DNA of 53,560 nucleotides. Origin: Bacteroidaceae bacterium (GTDB lineage Bacteria; Bacteroidota; Bacteroidia; Bacteroidales; Bacteroidaceae). The position numbers and the translations under genes were made by a program. The DNA lies in the NCBI GenBank assembly GCA_017541025.1, contig JAFXZY010000064.1, positions 1-53,560 on the forward strand. Reading direction: 5' to 3'. Under the pieces are notes generated by a model. It was not told the DNA's origin. It did not search any database and saw only the letters and a list, made by a program, of their open reading frames with translations. Positions 42,545-50,603 of this stretch are shown piece by piece. Every line of letters begins with the position of its first letter. Positions within the stretch are counted from its first letter, which is position 1.

Positions 42545-42725
42545 TATTTGAACGAGTGAAATGTGAGGACCAAAAATCGGTTTTTTCCACATAATGAATG
42601 ATGGATGAATAAATGCAATATTTTATTCATTACTTAATCTCCTGTATTTCAAATAGTTATTTCAAATGATGAATAAATTCTCCATTTTTGTGCAATTTCT
42701 GTTTGGAATTTTTCATGAATTTCGC

Positions 42726-42733
42726 TATCTTTG
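42726..42733 (+). promoter_or_regulatory. Bacteroidetes -7 box for the AraC-type regulator
   Basis: TATCTTTG; transcription near 42740 would give a leader of about 145 nt before the ATG at 42885, long for this window. Confidence 0.65.
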
Positions 42734-42765
42734 CAAACCAAAAAACTAACACAGAGGCGCTAAAA

Positions 42766-42849
42766 ATGCATTTATTTCGCTACACTCTAATAAAGCGGGG
42801 CCCGACCTTGTACACTCCATGCCCTTCATGGACTTCGGATGTGGCTTAA
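42766..42849 (+). CDS. Possible 27-codon upstream ORF in the regulator leader
   Basis: ATG 42766 to TAA 42847-42849 encodes a peptide starting MHLFRYTLIKRGPTLYTPCP. It lies wholly in the long 5' leader. It may be a leader peptide or chance. Confidence 0.2.
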   Translation: MHLFRYTLIKRGPTLYTPCPSWTSDVA

Positions 42850-42884
42850 TTCAAATACTAACAAAAGGCAAAGACTTATCAATC

Positions 42885-44000
42885 ATGTACGATCAGATTA
42901 AGGAGGATCCCGTTTATATTATGCTTTATACAGTAGTGACAGTTACGGCGGTTCTTACCAGCTGTTACTTACTGTTTCGTCGTGGCAACGCTTTTGCCTC
43001 TGACATTACACCTCCAGCACACCTGCGCCGCTGGACGGGAATATTCTTTGCATCCCTCGCTTTGAATCACCTATGGTATATGCCGATCTTCTTTCTCTCC
43101 TCAATTGAGGATATTATGATGATTGACCTTGTAGGCGGATTGCTTGATAGCATGACAGTTTTTCCTTTGGCAATTATCGTGTTGCTCGCCATGCTCCAAG
43201 ACTGCAAACGACCGCTGTGGCCTGTTGCTGTGATGATGGCACCGATTGTTTTAGCAGGGGTATGGTGCGTTTTTACCCGCAGCTATGCCCTCCTCCCAGT
43301 GCTAATAGGCTATCTCTTATTAATGTGCATAGGCTTAATTATATATATGGTACGCGCATTGAGAAAGTATGGGCGCTGGCTGCGCGACAACTATGCCGAC
43401 CTGGAGCACAAGGAGGTGTGGCAGAGTTTCGTGGTGCTGGCCATCATTATGTTGGTGTTCGCCGTCTATGCGTTCATCTACGAAGGCCCGCTTTACCAAT
43501 ATTCCATGCAGGTAATCATCTTAGTACTTGTCTTTTATCTCTTGTGGCGAGTGGAGACGTTAAGCGACCTGAGCCTCTCCCAACAACCAGAAAACCAACC
43601 TATAGATTTGAGAATTCCCGCTAAACGGGAAATCGACGTACGCCAAAAGGCCCCCACCGCCAACTTTGGACCATTGCTGCAGAAGTATTGCGTAGACACT
43701 CAACTCTATTTGCAGCATGACCTTACTCTCTCTCAGTTAGCCCACGCCATTGGTACTAACCGCACTTATCTTACCAACTATTTCATCCATGAAGGCATTA
43801 CATACAATGCCTATATTAACGACTTGCGCATCAATCATTTCGTCAGTCTTTATCACGAGGCTGTTTCTACGGAAAGCCCCATCACTGCCCAACAACTTGC
43901 TCATGACAGTGGCTACCGGAGTTACAGTACTTTCAGCCTCGCTTTCAAGCAGCGCATGGGCCAGTCTGTAACAGCATGGATGCGCAACACTGCTGAATGA
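42885..44000 (+). CDS. AraC-family transcriptional regulator with N-terminal membrane domain
   Basis: 371 aa from ATG 42885 (MYDQIKEDPVYIMLYTVVTV); the open frame back to 42819 is ignored. About six or seven hydrophobic helices fill residues 10-235, with no obvious ligand domain. The C-terminal 100 residues form an AraC double helix-turn-helix: LTLSQLAHAIGTNRTYLTNY and AQQLAHDSGYRSYSTFSLAF, then KQRMGQSVTAWM. A membrane-bound regulator that senses something at the envelope is the likely mode. It probably acts at the direct repeats at 44038-44074. Confidence 0.85.
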   Translation: MYDQIKEDPVYIMLYTVVTVTAVLTSCYLLFRRGNAFASDITPPAHLRRWTGIFFASLALNHLWYMPIFFLSSIEDIMMIDLVGGLLDSMTVFPLAIIVLLAMLQDCKRPLWPVAVMMAPIVLAGVWCVFTRSYALLPVLIGYLLLMCIGLIIYMVRALRKYGRWLRDNYADLEHKEVWQSFVVLAIIMLVFAVYAFIYEGPLYQYSMQVIILVLVFYLLWRVETLSDLSLSQQPENQPIDLRIPAKREIDVRQKAPTANFGPLLQKYCVDTQLYLQHDLTLSQLAHAIGTNRTYLTNYFIHEGITYNAYINDLRINHFVSLYHEAVSTESPITAQQLAHDSGYRSYSTFSLAFKQRMGQSVTAWMRNTAE

Positions 44001-44037
44001 TATATCCCCCTAATTTGGTTTAATAGGAGGGAATGAC

Positions 44038-44074
44038 TTTCAAAATATGCAAAAAGTGTTTCAAAATATGCAAA
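44038..44074 (+). promoter_or_regulatory. Candidate AraC-type operator: two 21-bp-spaced direct repeats
   Basis: TTTCAAAATATGCAAA occurs identically at 44038-44053 and 44059-44074. The start-to-start distance is 21 bp, two helical turns, as for AraC-family half-sites. The second copy ends 21 bp before the -7 box, where the -33 element should be. Confidence 0.7.
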
Positions 44075-44095
44075 TTTTACTTTTATTTGCCCACA

Positions 44096-44103
44096 TAGCT
44101 TTG
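44096..44103 (+). promoter_or_regulatory. -7 box of the hydrolase operon
   Basis: TAGCTTTG matches TAnnTTTG, but no TTTG stands 19-20 bp upstream; the operator repeat occupies that place. It lies 45 bp before the gene at 44149. Confidence 0.65.
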
Positions 44104-44148
44104 TATTTTGAAGAAATTTAACTTACTTTGTGAGCAAACAATAATAAC

Positions 44149-44715
44149 ATGGAAACAAGATTTAAGAAAACTGCTAAGATTTTTGATATTGTCATAACCG
44201 CTGTAGCAGCAATTCTTTCGGTACTTATTGTGCTTTATGGTGTAGTTCACTTTGGCCTGGAGGAGACATGGCCCGAACTGGTGCTCAACATCTTCTACAT
44301 AGCCTGTCTGGTGATGATAGTCATGTACTTTTTCAACCGTATGGATACCAATCGGTTCAACTATTGGTGCTCTATCTCGGCGGGCATCACGGTGTTGCTG
44401 CGCGATGTCCTCTTTCCGCCCGCATTGGCCTGTTACCCTATACGGCTTACGTGTTTCACGCTGTCGGTGCTGCTGGTCTGCATGCTCACTTACTTCTATG
44501 CCCGCAAGGACTGGAAGAGCTACTCGAAGGCTAACCTATGGGCTATCTGCGGCGTAGACATCCTCATAGCCACACTCTACCAAATCGACATCATGTGGTT
44601 CGAGCCGTTCGACGAGTACACCAATTATATGCTGACGGAAATTTGGATACGTCCCACCATTACCTACGGCCTTGTGGCCTGTTTCGTAACGGAAACGAAG
44701 GAAAAGACCCCTTAG
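44149..44715 (+). CDS. Five-helix membrane protein of unknown function
   Basis: 188 aa with about five transmembrane helices (IVITAVAAILSVLIVLYGVV, LVLNIFYIACLVMIVMYFF, SISAGITVLLRDVLF, IRLTCFTLSVLLVCMLTYFY, NLWAICGVDILIATLYQID). No family is recognised. It is the first gene behind the proposed activator-dependent promoter, 108 bp before the first amidohydrolase. The arrangement suggests a small membrane partner of the operon or of the regulator. Confidence 0.7.
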   Translation: METRFKKTAKIFDIVITAVAAILSVLIVLYGVVHFGLEETWPELVLNIFYIACLVMIVMYFFNRMDTNRFNYWCSISAGITVLLRDVLFPPALACYPIRLTCFTLSVLLVCMLTYFYARKDWKSYSKANLWAICGVDILIATLYQIDIMWFEPFDEYTNYMLTEIWIRPTITYGLVACFVTETKEKTP

Positions 44716-44823
44716 CTTAAAAGACTCACAAACAGTAAACCTAAACTAAATTAGACACTAAACCTTAAACATTATAATATAATAAACATTATAGGTTTTA
44801 ACCGTAAACCAAATCAACAATCC

Positions 44824-46464
44824 ATGAAACAAACTATTATTCTTGGTAATATCATCACGATGGATGAGAAGCGGCCTTTTGCCAAAGCTGCTTTAGTGAA
44901 GAGCGGCCTGTTTGCTTATATCGGTAGCGTGGAGGACGTGATGAAACTTGCTAGTCAAGATACAAAGGTGCTGGACTATGGTGATAACTACATTTATCCC
45001 GGCTTCATAGAGGCTCATGCCCACGGTTGTTTTGCCGGTTACCGTGCCGTCGGACAGGCTCCTCTAGCGCAGGCTGGCTTAAAAACCGACTACCCCAAAT
45101 ACCGTGAGATTATCAAAGAATTCATCGCGAAGAATCCACAGCGCCAGATTTACCTGGCTGCTGGATGGATTAAAGATGAGAAATCCATTACCAAAGCATA
45201 TCTGGATGAGATATGTCCCGACAAGCCGTTGATTATGAACACTGGCGACGCTCATTCCTGCCTGCTCAATACCAAGGCGCTGGAGTGGGCTGGTGTTGAC
45301 GCGGCGTTCGCAAAAAAATACGGTTACGATCTGGTGTATGTCGATGAGAACGGCGAACCTACTGGCTTTATCTGCGAGGGACCGGCTTTTGCTATCATCA
45401 ATAAGGTTCCCGTTACAGTTGAGGAGGCCAAGACTTATATCCTTGCATGGCAGGATTTTGCATTCTCCAACGGTTTAACTGCCACCGCTTTTGCCGGCGA
45501 TGATCTTCGCTTTCCGGAAGCTGAGGCATACTACGAGCTGGAGGAGGAGGGCAAGCTGAAGCTACGCACTTATGCCAACGTGATTATTCCAGATAACCCC
45601 ACAGACCCGAAGGCAGAGATTGCCAATGTGGCCGCTATACGCGCAAAATACAGCAACGAATATTATAATATCATCGGTGCCAAGGTTCTTCTGGACGGTG
45701 TGACCGAAGCTCATACGGGTTGGATGATTGAAGACTATAAGGATCAGCCTGGCTATCACGGCGTGGAACGATTCAATGATCACGACAAGATGGTGGAGCT
45801 GATTACTGAGGCAGATAAGGAAGGGCTCTCCGTTCACGCTCACTCTGTAGGAAACGGTGCGACCCACTTCATGCTGGGTTGTATCGAGGATGCTGAGAAG
45901 ATTACCGGAGACAAGGATCAGCGTAACATCCTGGCGCATTTGCAGTATGTTAACGACGAGGATATCCGTCGCATGGCCGAAACTGGTTCCATACCTGCTG
46001 TACCACCGCTATGGTCGGCTAAGATGCCTGGTGGTTATGATATGGAAGTTGCCTATGTCGGTCAGGAGTGGGCTGACAACGCATATCCCATCAAGTCTTT
46101 CTATGATGCTGGTGCCAATGTAGTGTTCCATTCTGACTATCCGGTGTCCCCGTTGATGGATATCAAGCTCAGCATTTACATGGCAGAAAAACGCGCTGCT
46201 CCAAAGGAATTATTTGGCGATTTAGATACCTGTCGTAATGCCAAGGAAGCCATCACCCGCGAACAGTCGCTGCGTGCCATGACCATTAATGTAGCCCGTC
46301 AGTTCCATCAGGAACATCGTATGGGCACTATCGAGTACGGTAAGCTTGCCAACATGACCGTATTCGACTGCGACTTTCTGCACGACGATATTGAGAAGGT
46401 AGCAAAGGCCAACCTCATCGCCACTATCGTTGACGGTGAGGAAGTTTATCAAGTGCAACAATAA
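44824..46464 (+). CDS. YtcJ-like amidohydrolase (amidohydrolase family 3)
   Basis: 546 aa, cytoplasmic. The N-terminal small beta-sandwich contains GNIITMDEKRPFAKAA, the metal-binding entrance YPGFIEAHAHGCFAG (HxH). Further metal and active-site segments are LLDGVTEAHTGWM, LSVHAHSVGNGATHFML, ILAHLQYVNDEDIRRMAE and VVFHSDYPVSPLMD. The family hydrolyses amide or cyclic-imide bonds in diverse small molecules; the substrate is open. It is a paralogue of the gene at 50604. DUF3667 follows 3 bp later. Confidence 0.85.
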   Translation: MKQTIILGNIITMDEKRPFAKAALVKSGLFAYIGSVEDVMKLASQDTKVLDYGDNYIYPGFIEAHAHGCFAGYRAVGQAPLAQAGLKTDYPKYREIIKEFIAKNPQRQIYLAAGWIKDEKSITKAYLDEICPDKPLIMNTGDAHSCLLNTKALEWAGVDAAFAKKYGYDLVYVDENGEPTGFICEGPAFAIINKVPVTVEEAKTYILAWQDFAFSNGLTATAFAGDDLRFPEAEAYYELEEEGKLKLRTYANVIIPDNPTDPKAEIANVAAIRAKYSNEYYNIIGAKVLLDGVTEAHTGWMIEDYKDQPGYHGVERFNDHDKMVELITEADKEGLSVHAHSVGNGATHFMLGCIEDAEKITGDKDQRNILAHLQYVNDEDIRRMAETGSIPAVPPLWSAKMPGGYDMEVAYVGQEWADNAYPIKSFYDAGANVVFHSDYPVSPLMDIKLSIYMAEKRAAPKELFGDLDTCRNAKEAITREQSLRAMTINVARQFHQEHRMGTIEYGKLANMTVFDCDFLHDDIEKVAKANLIATIVDGEEVYQVQQ

Positions 46465-46467
46465 TTA

Positions 46468-47415
46468 ATGGGAAGACTAGGAGACATATACAGGCATTTT
46501 AAGGAGTGGCAACTACAGCCCTATCAGGTGGCGCCACTCTCAGAGGAACAGCGCGAGTGCGCTACTTGTGGAATGCACTACCAGGGCAACTACTGTCCAC
46601 GTTGCGGGCAGTCGGCCATGATAGGGCGCTATTCCTTCAAGAATGCATTCATGCTGTTTCTTGACGTCTGGGGCTTAGGCAATAGGGGTATGCTCCGCGG
46701 CATCCGCGACCTCTTGTTCCGACCCGGCTACATGATTCGCGACTACCTCAGGGGCATGCATATGGCCTATTTCCCACCTTTCAAGATGTACTTCCTGCTC
46801 TTCGCGTTGTCACTGCTGATAGATACGGGCCTAAACATCAAGGGCATAAACCGCTTGGAACAACAAGAGAAGGATATTTCTGAAGTCATTATTAGGGCCA
46901 CTGCAGATAACAAAGAGGATGATGTTCAAGAAAAGAAATCACCAAAAATGACAGAAGAGGAACTCGACAAAGAGAGAAGGTTACATCAAGCAGACAAACA
47001 GTTTGAAGGCATACTGGAAACTTTCAGCAAATGGATGGAAGATCACTATTCAGGTGTGTTACTCGTTAGCCTGCTGCTCTTCTGCTATCCGCTCTGGCTG
47101 CTATTCCGTCATTGTCCTGCCATACCTGATCTACGCCTTTCGGAGTGCTTTGTGGCGATGGTCTATATCAGCAATATGCTTATCATCTATAGCCTTATCC
47201 CCTCGCTACTGTGCTTTAGCACGAATGCAGAAGTCATCTACGGGATACTTACCCTGTTGTTAGTGCTCTTTCCCATTAAACAGCTATCGGGCTACGGCTA
47301 CTGGAACACCATCTGGCGATTAGCCATAGCTGCCTTGTATCTCATCGTTGCTTTGATATTGCTATTCGCTGTCTTAGTATTGGTATTTTTAATATGCTAT
47401 ATGAAACAAGATTAA
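46468..47415 (+). CDS. DUF3667 membrane protein with N-terminal zinc ribbon
   Basis: 315 aa. ECATCGMHYQGNYCPRCGQS is a CxxC-x8-CxxC zinc ribbon. The DUF3667 signature follows: RYSFKNAFMLFLDVWGLGNR, RDLLFRPGYMIRDYLRG, then FPPFKMYFLLFALSLLI. A charged coiled linker (residues about 135-185) and four or five transmembrane helices complete it. DUF3667 proteins are Bacteroidetes membrane proteins of unknown role. It lies in the hydrolase operon with tight spacing. Confidence 0.88.
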   Translation: MGRLGDIYRHFKEWQLQPYQVAPLSEEQRECATCGMHYQGNYCPRCGQSAMIGRYSFKNAFMLFLDVWGLGNRGMLRGIRDLLFRPGYMIRDYLRGMHMAYFPPFKMYFLLFALSLLIDTGLNIKGINRLEQQEKDISEVIIRATADNKEDDVQEKKSPKMTEEELDKERRLHQADKQFEGILETFSKWMEDHYSGVLLVSLLLFCYPLWLLFRHCPAIPDLRLSECFVAMVYISNMLIIYSLIPSLLCFSTNAEVIYGILTLLLVLFPIKQLSGYGYWNTIWRLAIAALYLIVALILLFAVLVLVFLICYMKQD

Positions 47416-47437
47416 TACTAACCAAAAACCAAATATC

Positions 47438-49039
47438 ATGGAATTACAGGAAATTAGAGAAAAACTGAAAGAAATGTACGGCGGCGTGAACATGCCAATT
47501 ACCGATGGTAATTATGACCAGAAGGTGGCCGTAAAGTGCATAAACGGTACTTTCGTGGGCAGAAAGACGGAGAACGTTACTGTCTTCAGGGGCATTCCTT
47601 ATGTAGGCAAGCAACCCGTAGGGGAGCTGCGCTGGAAGGCTCCTGTGGATATCGTTCCGAACGATGGTGTATATGAGGCCTATTACAATGCGAAGAGCGC
47701 TTACGGCAATCCGGGGTTTGAAGTAGGTTCAATATACTATCAGGATGAAGACTGCCTGTATCTGAATGTATTTCGGTCGGACGATGTGGCTCTTCCCCTA
47801 AGGGGGGAAGCGGGGAAGGGGGCTCCTGTCATGGTATGGATTCACGGCGGTGCTTTTGAGTCAGGCGGTACCATCGACCCGATGTTTGACTGTATCAATT
47901 TCGTGAAGGAGAATCCCGATGTTGTTGTAGTTACCATTGCTTACAGACTCGCCTTTATGGGTTTCCTGCATCTGTCCCACCTGTCGGACGGCAAGGATTA
48001 CCCAGACTCACAGAACCTGGGACTCCTGGATCAGGTTAAGGCGCTGAAGTGGGTACATGAGAACATTGCAGGCTTTGGCGGTGACCCCGACAACGTGACC
48101 ATTTTTGGTGAATCTGCAGGTGCTGCCAGCTGTACCTTGCTGCCGTTGATTCCTGGTTCACATCAGTATTTCAAACGACTGATTGCTGAGAGCGGTTCTG
48201 TGAACCAGACCAGATCTCCGGAAGAAGGTATCGCCTGCACCAATAGACTGATGGAAATGCTTGGCTGCAAAACCGTAGCCGACCTTCTGAAGGTAGATGG
48301 CGACAAGCTGTTGGAAGCCTCTTCTGTACTCTTTGTACACCAGATACCTGAAAGAGACGGGAAATATCTACCCACCGATACATTTGAAGCATACGCCAAT
48401 GGCGCTGCAAAGGATTTGGAGATTCTGGTGGGCTGCAACAAAGATGAAATGGACTTCTTTGTGTCCAGTTTCGGAAAGGAAGGTTGGGATAACTTTATTG
48501 CTGAACGCAAGAAGGAGAAGTTTGACAAGTTGCCTGCCGATGAGAAAGCGCTGGTAGAGAGCTACATGAAAGATGTGAAGGGCGACTACTATCAGCCAGA
48601 CAGCTGCCTATTCAGCCAGAGTTGGTTTAACGCACCCATCATCAAACTGTCTGAGTGCCAGGTTATGGGCGGCGGCAAATCGTTTACCTATTATTTCACG
48701 CCCGAGTCACCCGATCCCATCATGAAGTGTGGCCATGCCATCGAGCTTTCGGTAGTATTCAATCATCCGGAGTTTACCGCCGACACAGGACGAGCTTTCG
48801 ACGAGACCTTCTGCAAGACTATGCGCAAGATGTGGGTGCAGTTTGCCAAGACCGGCAATCCGTCGCTTAGCGCCGACCTCTCTCCTGACGGCAAGGCCAA
48901 GGAATGGCCTCTCTACGATATTAAGGACAAGAAGGTGATGGTACTGGATGAGTTCGACATCCATCCTGCCAAGGAATCCGAGAAGAAGATTGTGGATTGG
49001 GAGAGAACCTATTTCCTGACCAAGTATTATATGCTTTAA
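47438..49039 (+). CDS. Type-B carboxylesterase, copy 1, with an in-frame repeat insertion
   Basis: 533 aa alpha/beta hydrolase without signal peptide. VMVWIHGGAFESGG is the oxyanion loop, FGESAGAASCTLLP the nucleophile Ser, GCNKDEMDFF the acidic member, CGHAIELSVVF the His. Compared with copy 2 (49063) it has an N-terminal extension, and a longer loop before VMVWIHGG encoded by 47792-47822 (LPLRGEAGKG), a translated palindromic G-rich element, and a longer loop near SADLSPDGKAK. The ends (IVDWERTYFLTKYYML) are almost identical, so the genes arose by tandem duplication. Confidence 0.88.
   Translation: MELQEIREKLKEMYGGVNMPITDGNYDQKVAVKCINGTFVGRKTENVTVFRGIPYVGKQPVGELRWKAPVDIVPNDGVYEAYYNAKSAYGNPGFEVGSIYYQDEDCLYLNVFRSDDVALPLRGEAGKGAPVMVWIHGGAFESGGTIDPMFDCINFVKENPDVVVVTIAYRLAFMGFLHLSHLSDGKDYPDSQNLGLLDQVKALKWVHENIAGFGGDPDNVTIFGESAGAASCTLLPLIPGSHQYFKRLIAESGSVNQTRSPEEGIACTNRLMEMLGCKTVADLLKVDGDKLLEASSVLFVHQIPERDGKYLPTDTFEAYANGAAKDLEILVGCNKDEMDFFVSSFGKEGWDNFIAERKKEKFDKLPADEKALVESYMKDVKGDYYQPDSCLFSQSWFNAPIIKLSECQVMGGGKSFTYYFTPESPDPIMKCGHAIELSVVFNHPEFTADTGRAFDETFCKTMRKMWVQFAKTGNPSLSADLSPDGKAKEWPLYDIKDKKVMVLDEFDIHPAKESEKKIVDWERTYFLTKYYML
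47792..47822. repeat. Palindromic G-rich element inside a carboxylesterase gene
   Basis: CTTCCCC (47792-47798) with GGGGAAG (47804-47810), then CGGGGAAGGGGG. It has the same design as the intergenic copies at 29632 and 37348, here translated in frame. Confidence 0.75.
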
Positions 49040-49062
49040 CTGATAATATTAAAAATAACACT

Positions 49063-50565
49063 ATGGAACAGAACATGGAAAACAAGAAGATTACAGACGG
49101 CAATTACAACAAGTCTTTGGCCGTAAAGTGTATTAACGGAACCTTCGTCGGCACGAAGGCAGAGAACATAATTTCCTTCAAGGGCATTCCATTCGTAGGG
49201 CAACAACCTGTTGGTAACCTGCGTTGGAAAGCACCCGTAGATGTTACGCCTGACGATGGTGTATATGAGGCCTATTATTTTCCCAAAGCCTCCTGCCAGG
49301 ACAAATCAGTCATTCCGTATCAGGGTGAAGACTGCCTGTATCTGAACGTATGGCGGTCGGATGATGAGCCGGGGAAGAAGAAACCAGTCATGGTGTGGAT
49401 TCATGGCGGTGCTTTTGCTGCTGGAGGAACAAATATCGAGTTGTTTGACTGTGCCAACCTGGCAAAAGAGAATCCGGATGTGATCTTTGTTACCGTCCAG
49501 TACAGGCTTGGACCCCTTGGCTTCCTCCACCTGTCGCACCTCCCGGACGGCAAGGATTATCCTGACTCTCAGAACCTTGGACTGCTGGACCAGAATATGG
49601 CGCTGAAGTGGGTTCATGAGAACATCGCAGCCTTTGGCGGAGACCCCGGCAACGTGACCATCTGGGGTGAATCGGCCGGCGCAGGAAGTGTGACGATGCA
49701 GCCTCTTATCAAGGGCTCGCAGCAGTACTTCAAGAAGGTTATCGCTCAGAGCGGCGCCCCCTGCCAGACCAATTCCCGGGAAGAAGCTATCGAGGCAGCG
49801 AATGATTTTATTGAGGCCCTTGGCTGCAAGACTGTCGCTGACATGATGAAGTTCTCGGCCGATGAGCTTATCGCTGCTGCAGCCGAATCGGTTACCCTGC
49901 GCCTTTTCCCCGAGCGCGACGGACGCATCCTGCCCCTGGAACCCTGGAAGGAATATGAAAACGGCGTGGCTAAGGATATCACCTTCCTGCAGGGTTGCAA
50001 CAAGGATGAGATGAACTGCTTCGTGGCGGATTGGCAAGTGGAAAACTTCAAGGTATGGGCCGCAGACCGCAAGACGAAGAAATACGCCCATCTGCTCTCA
50101 GATGAGGAGAAAGCGAAGATAGAAAGCTACTGCAAGGAAGGGGCCGTAGAGGACTGGGAGCCAGACAGCCGTCTTTTCAGCCATAGCTGGTTTATCGACG
50201 GCTCCATAAAGCTGGCGGAGAGCCAGGCCATAGGCGGCGGTAAGTCCTACACCTATTTCTATAGGGTGGAGTCTTCAGACCCGATCCGCAAGAGTGCACA
50301 TTTTGAAGAAGTGCCAATCGTCTTCGCTCATCCAGAATTTGTTGATGGAAGACCCTATGACCCCGCCTTCTCAAAGGCTATGCGTCAGATGTGGGTCCAG
50401 TTTGCAAGGACCGGTTGCCCGTCACCAGAATGGCCACTCTATGACCTGAAAGACAAGAAGGTCATGGTGTTTGACGAGTTCGACATCCATTCTGCAAAGG
50501 AATCCGAAGTAAAGATTGTGGATTGGGAGAAGACATACTTCCTAACCAAGTATTACATGCTCTGA
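49063..50565 (+). CDS. Type-B carboxylesterase, copy 2
   Basis: 500 aa from ATG 49063; the frame extends into the end of copy 1 but that part is its shadow. VMVWIHGGAFAAGG, WGESAGAGSVTMQP (Ser), GCNKDEMNCF (acid) and SAHFEEVPIVF (His) form the active site. Cytoplasmic, acting on esters of small molecules. The loop before the oxyanion motif is short (DEPGKKKPVM), showing what copy 1 looked like before the repeat insertion. Confidence 0.9.
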   Translation: MEQNMENKKITDGNYNKSLAVKCINGTFVGTKAENIISFKGIPFVGQQPVGNLRWKAPVDVTPDDGVYEAYYFPKASCQDKSVIPYQGEDCLYLNVWRSDDEPGKKKPVMVWIHGGAFAAGGTNIELFDCANLAKENPDVIFVTVQYRLGPLGFLHLSHLPDGKDYPDSQNLGLLDQNMALKWVHENIAAFGGDPGNVTIWGESAGAGSVTMQPLIKGSQQYFKKVIAQSGAPCQTNSREEAIEAANDFIEALGCKTVADMMKFSADELIAAAAESVTLRLFPERDGRILPLEPWKEYENGVAKDITFLQGCNKDEMNCFVADWQVENFKVWAADRKTKKYAHLLSDEEKAKIESYCKEGAVEDWEPDSRLFSHSWFIDGSIKLAESQAIGGGKSYTYFYRVESSDPIRKSAHFEEVPIVFAHPEFVDGRPYDPAFSKAMRQMWVQFARTGCPSPEWPLYDLKDKKVMVFDEFDIHSAKESEVKIVDWEKTYFLTKYYML

Positions 50566-50603
50566 TGGGTTCATCATAACGTTAATTTAAAAAGAAAAAC
50601 AAT

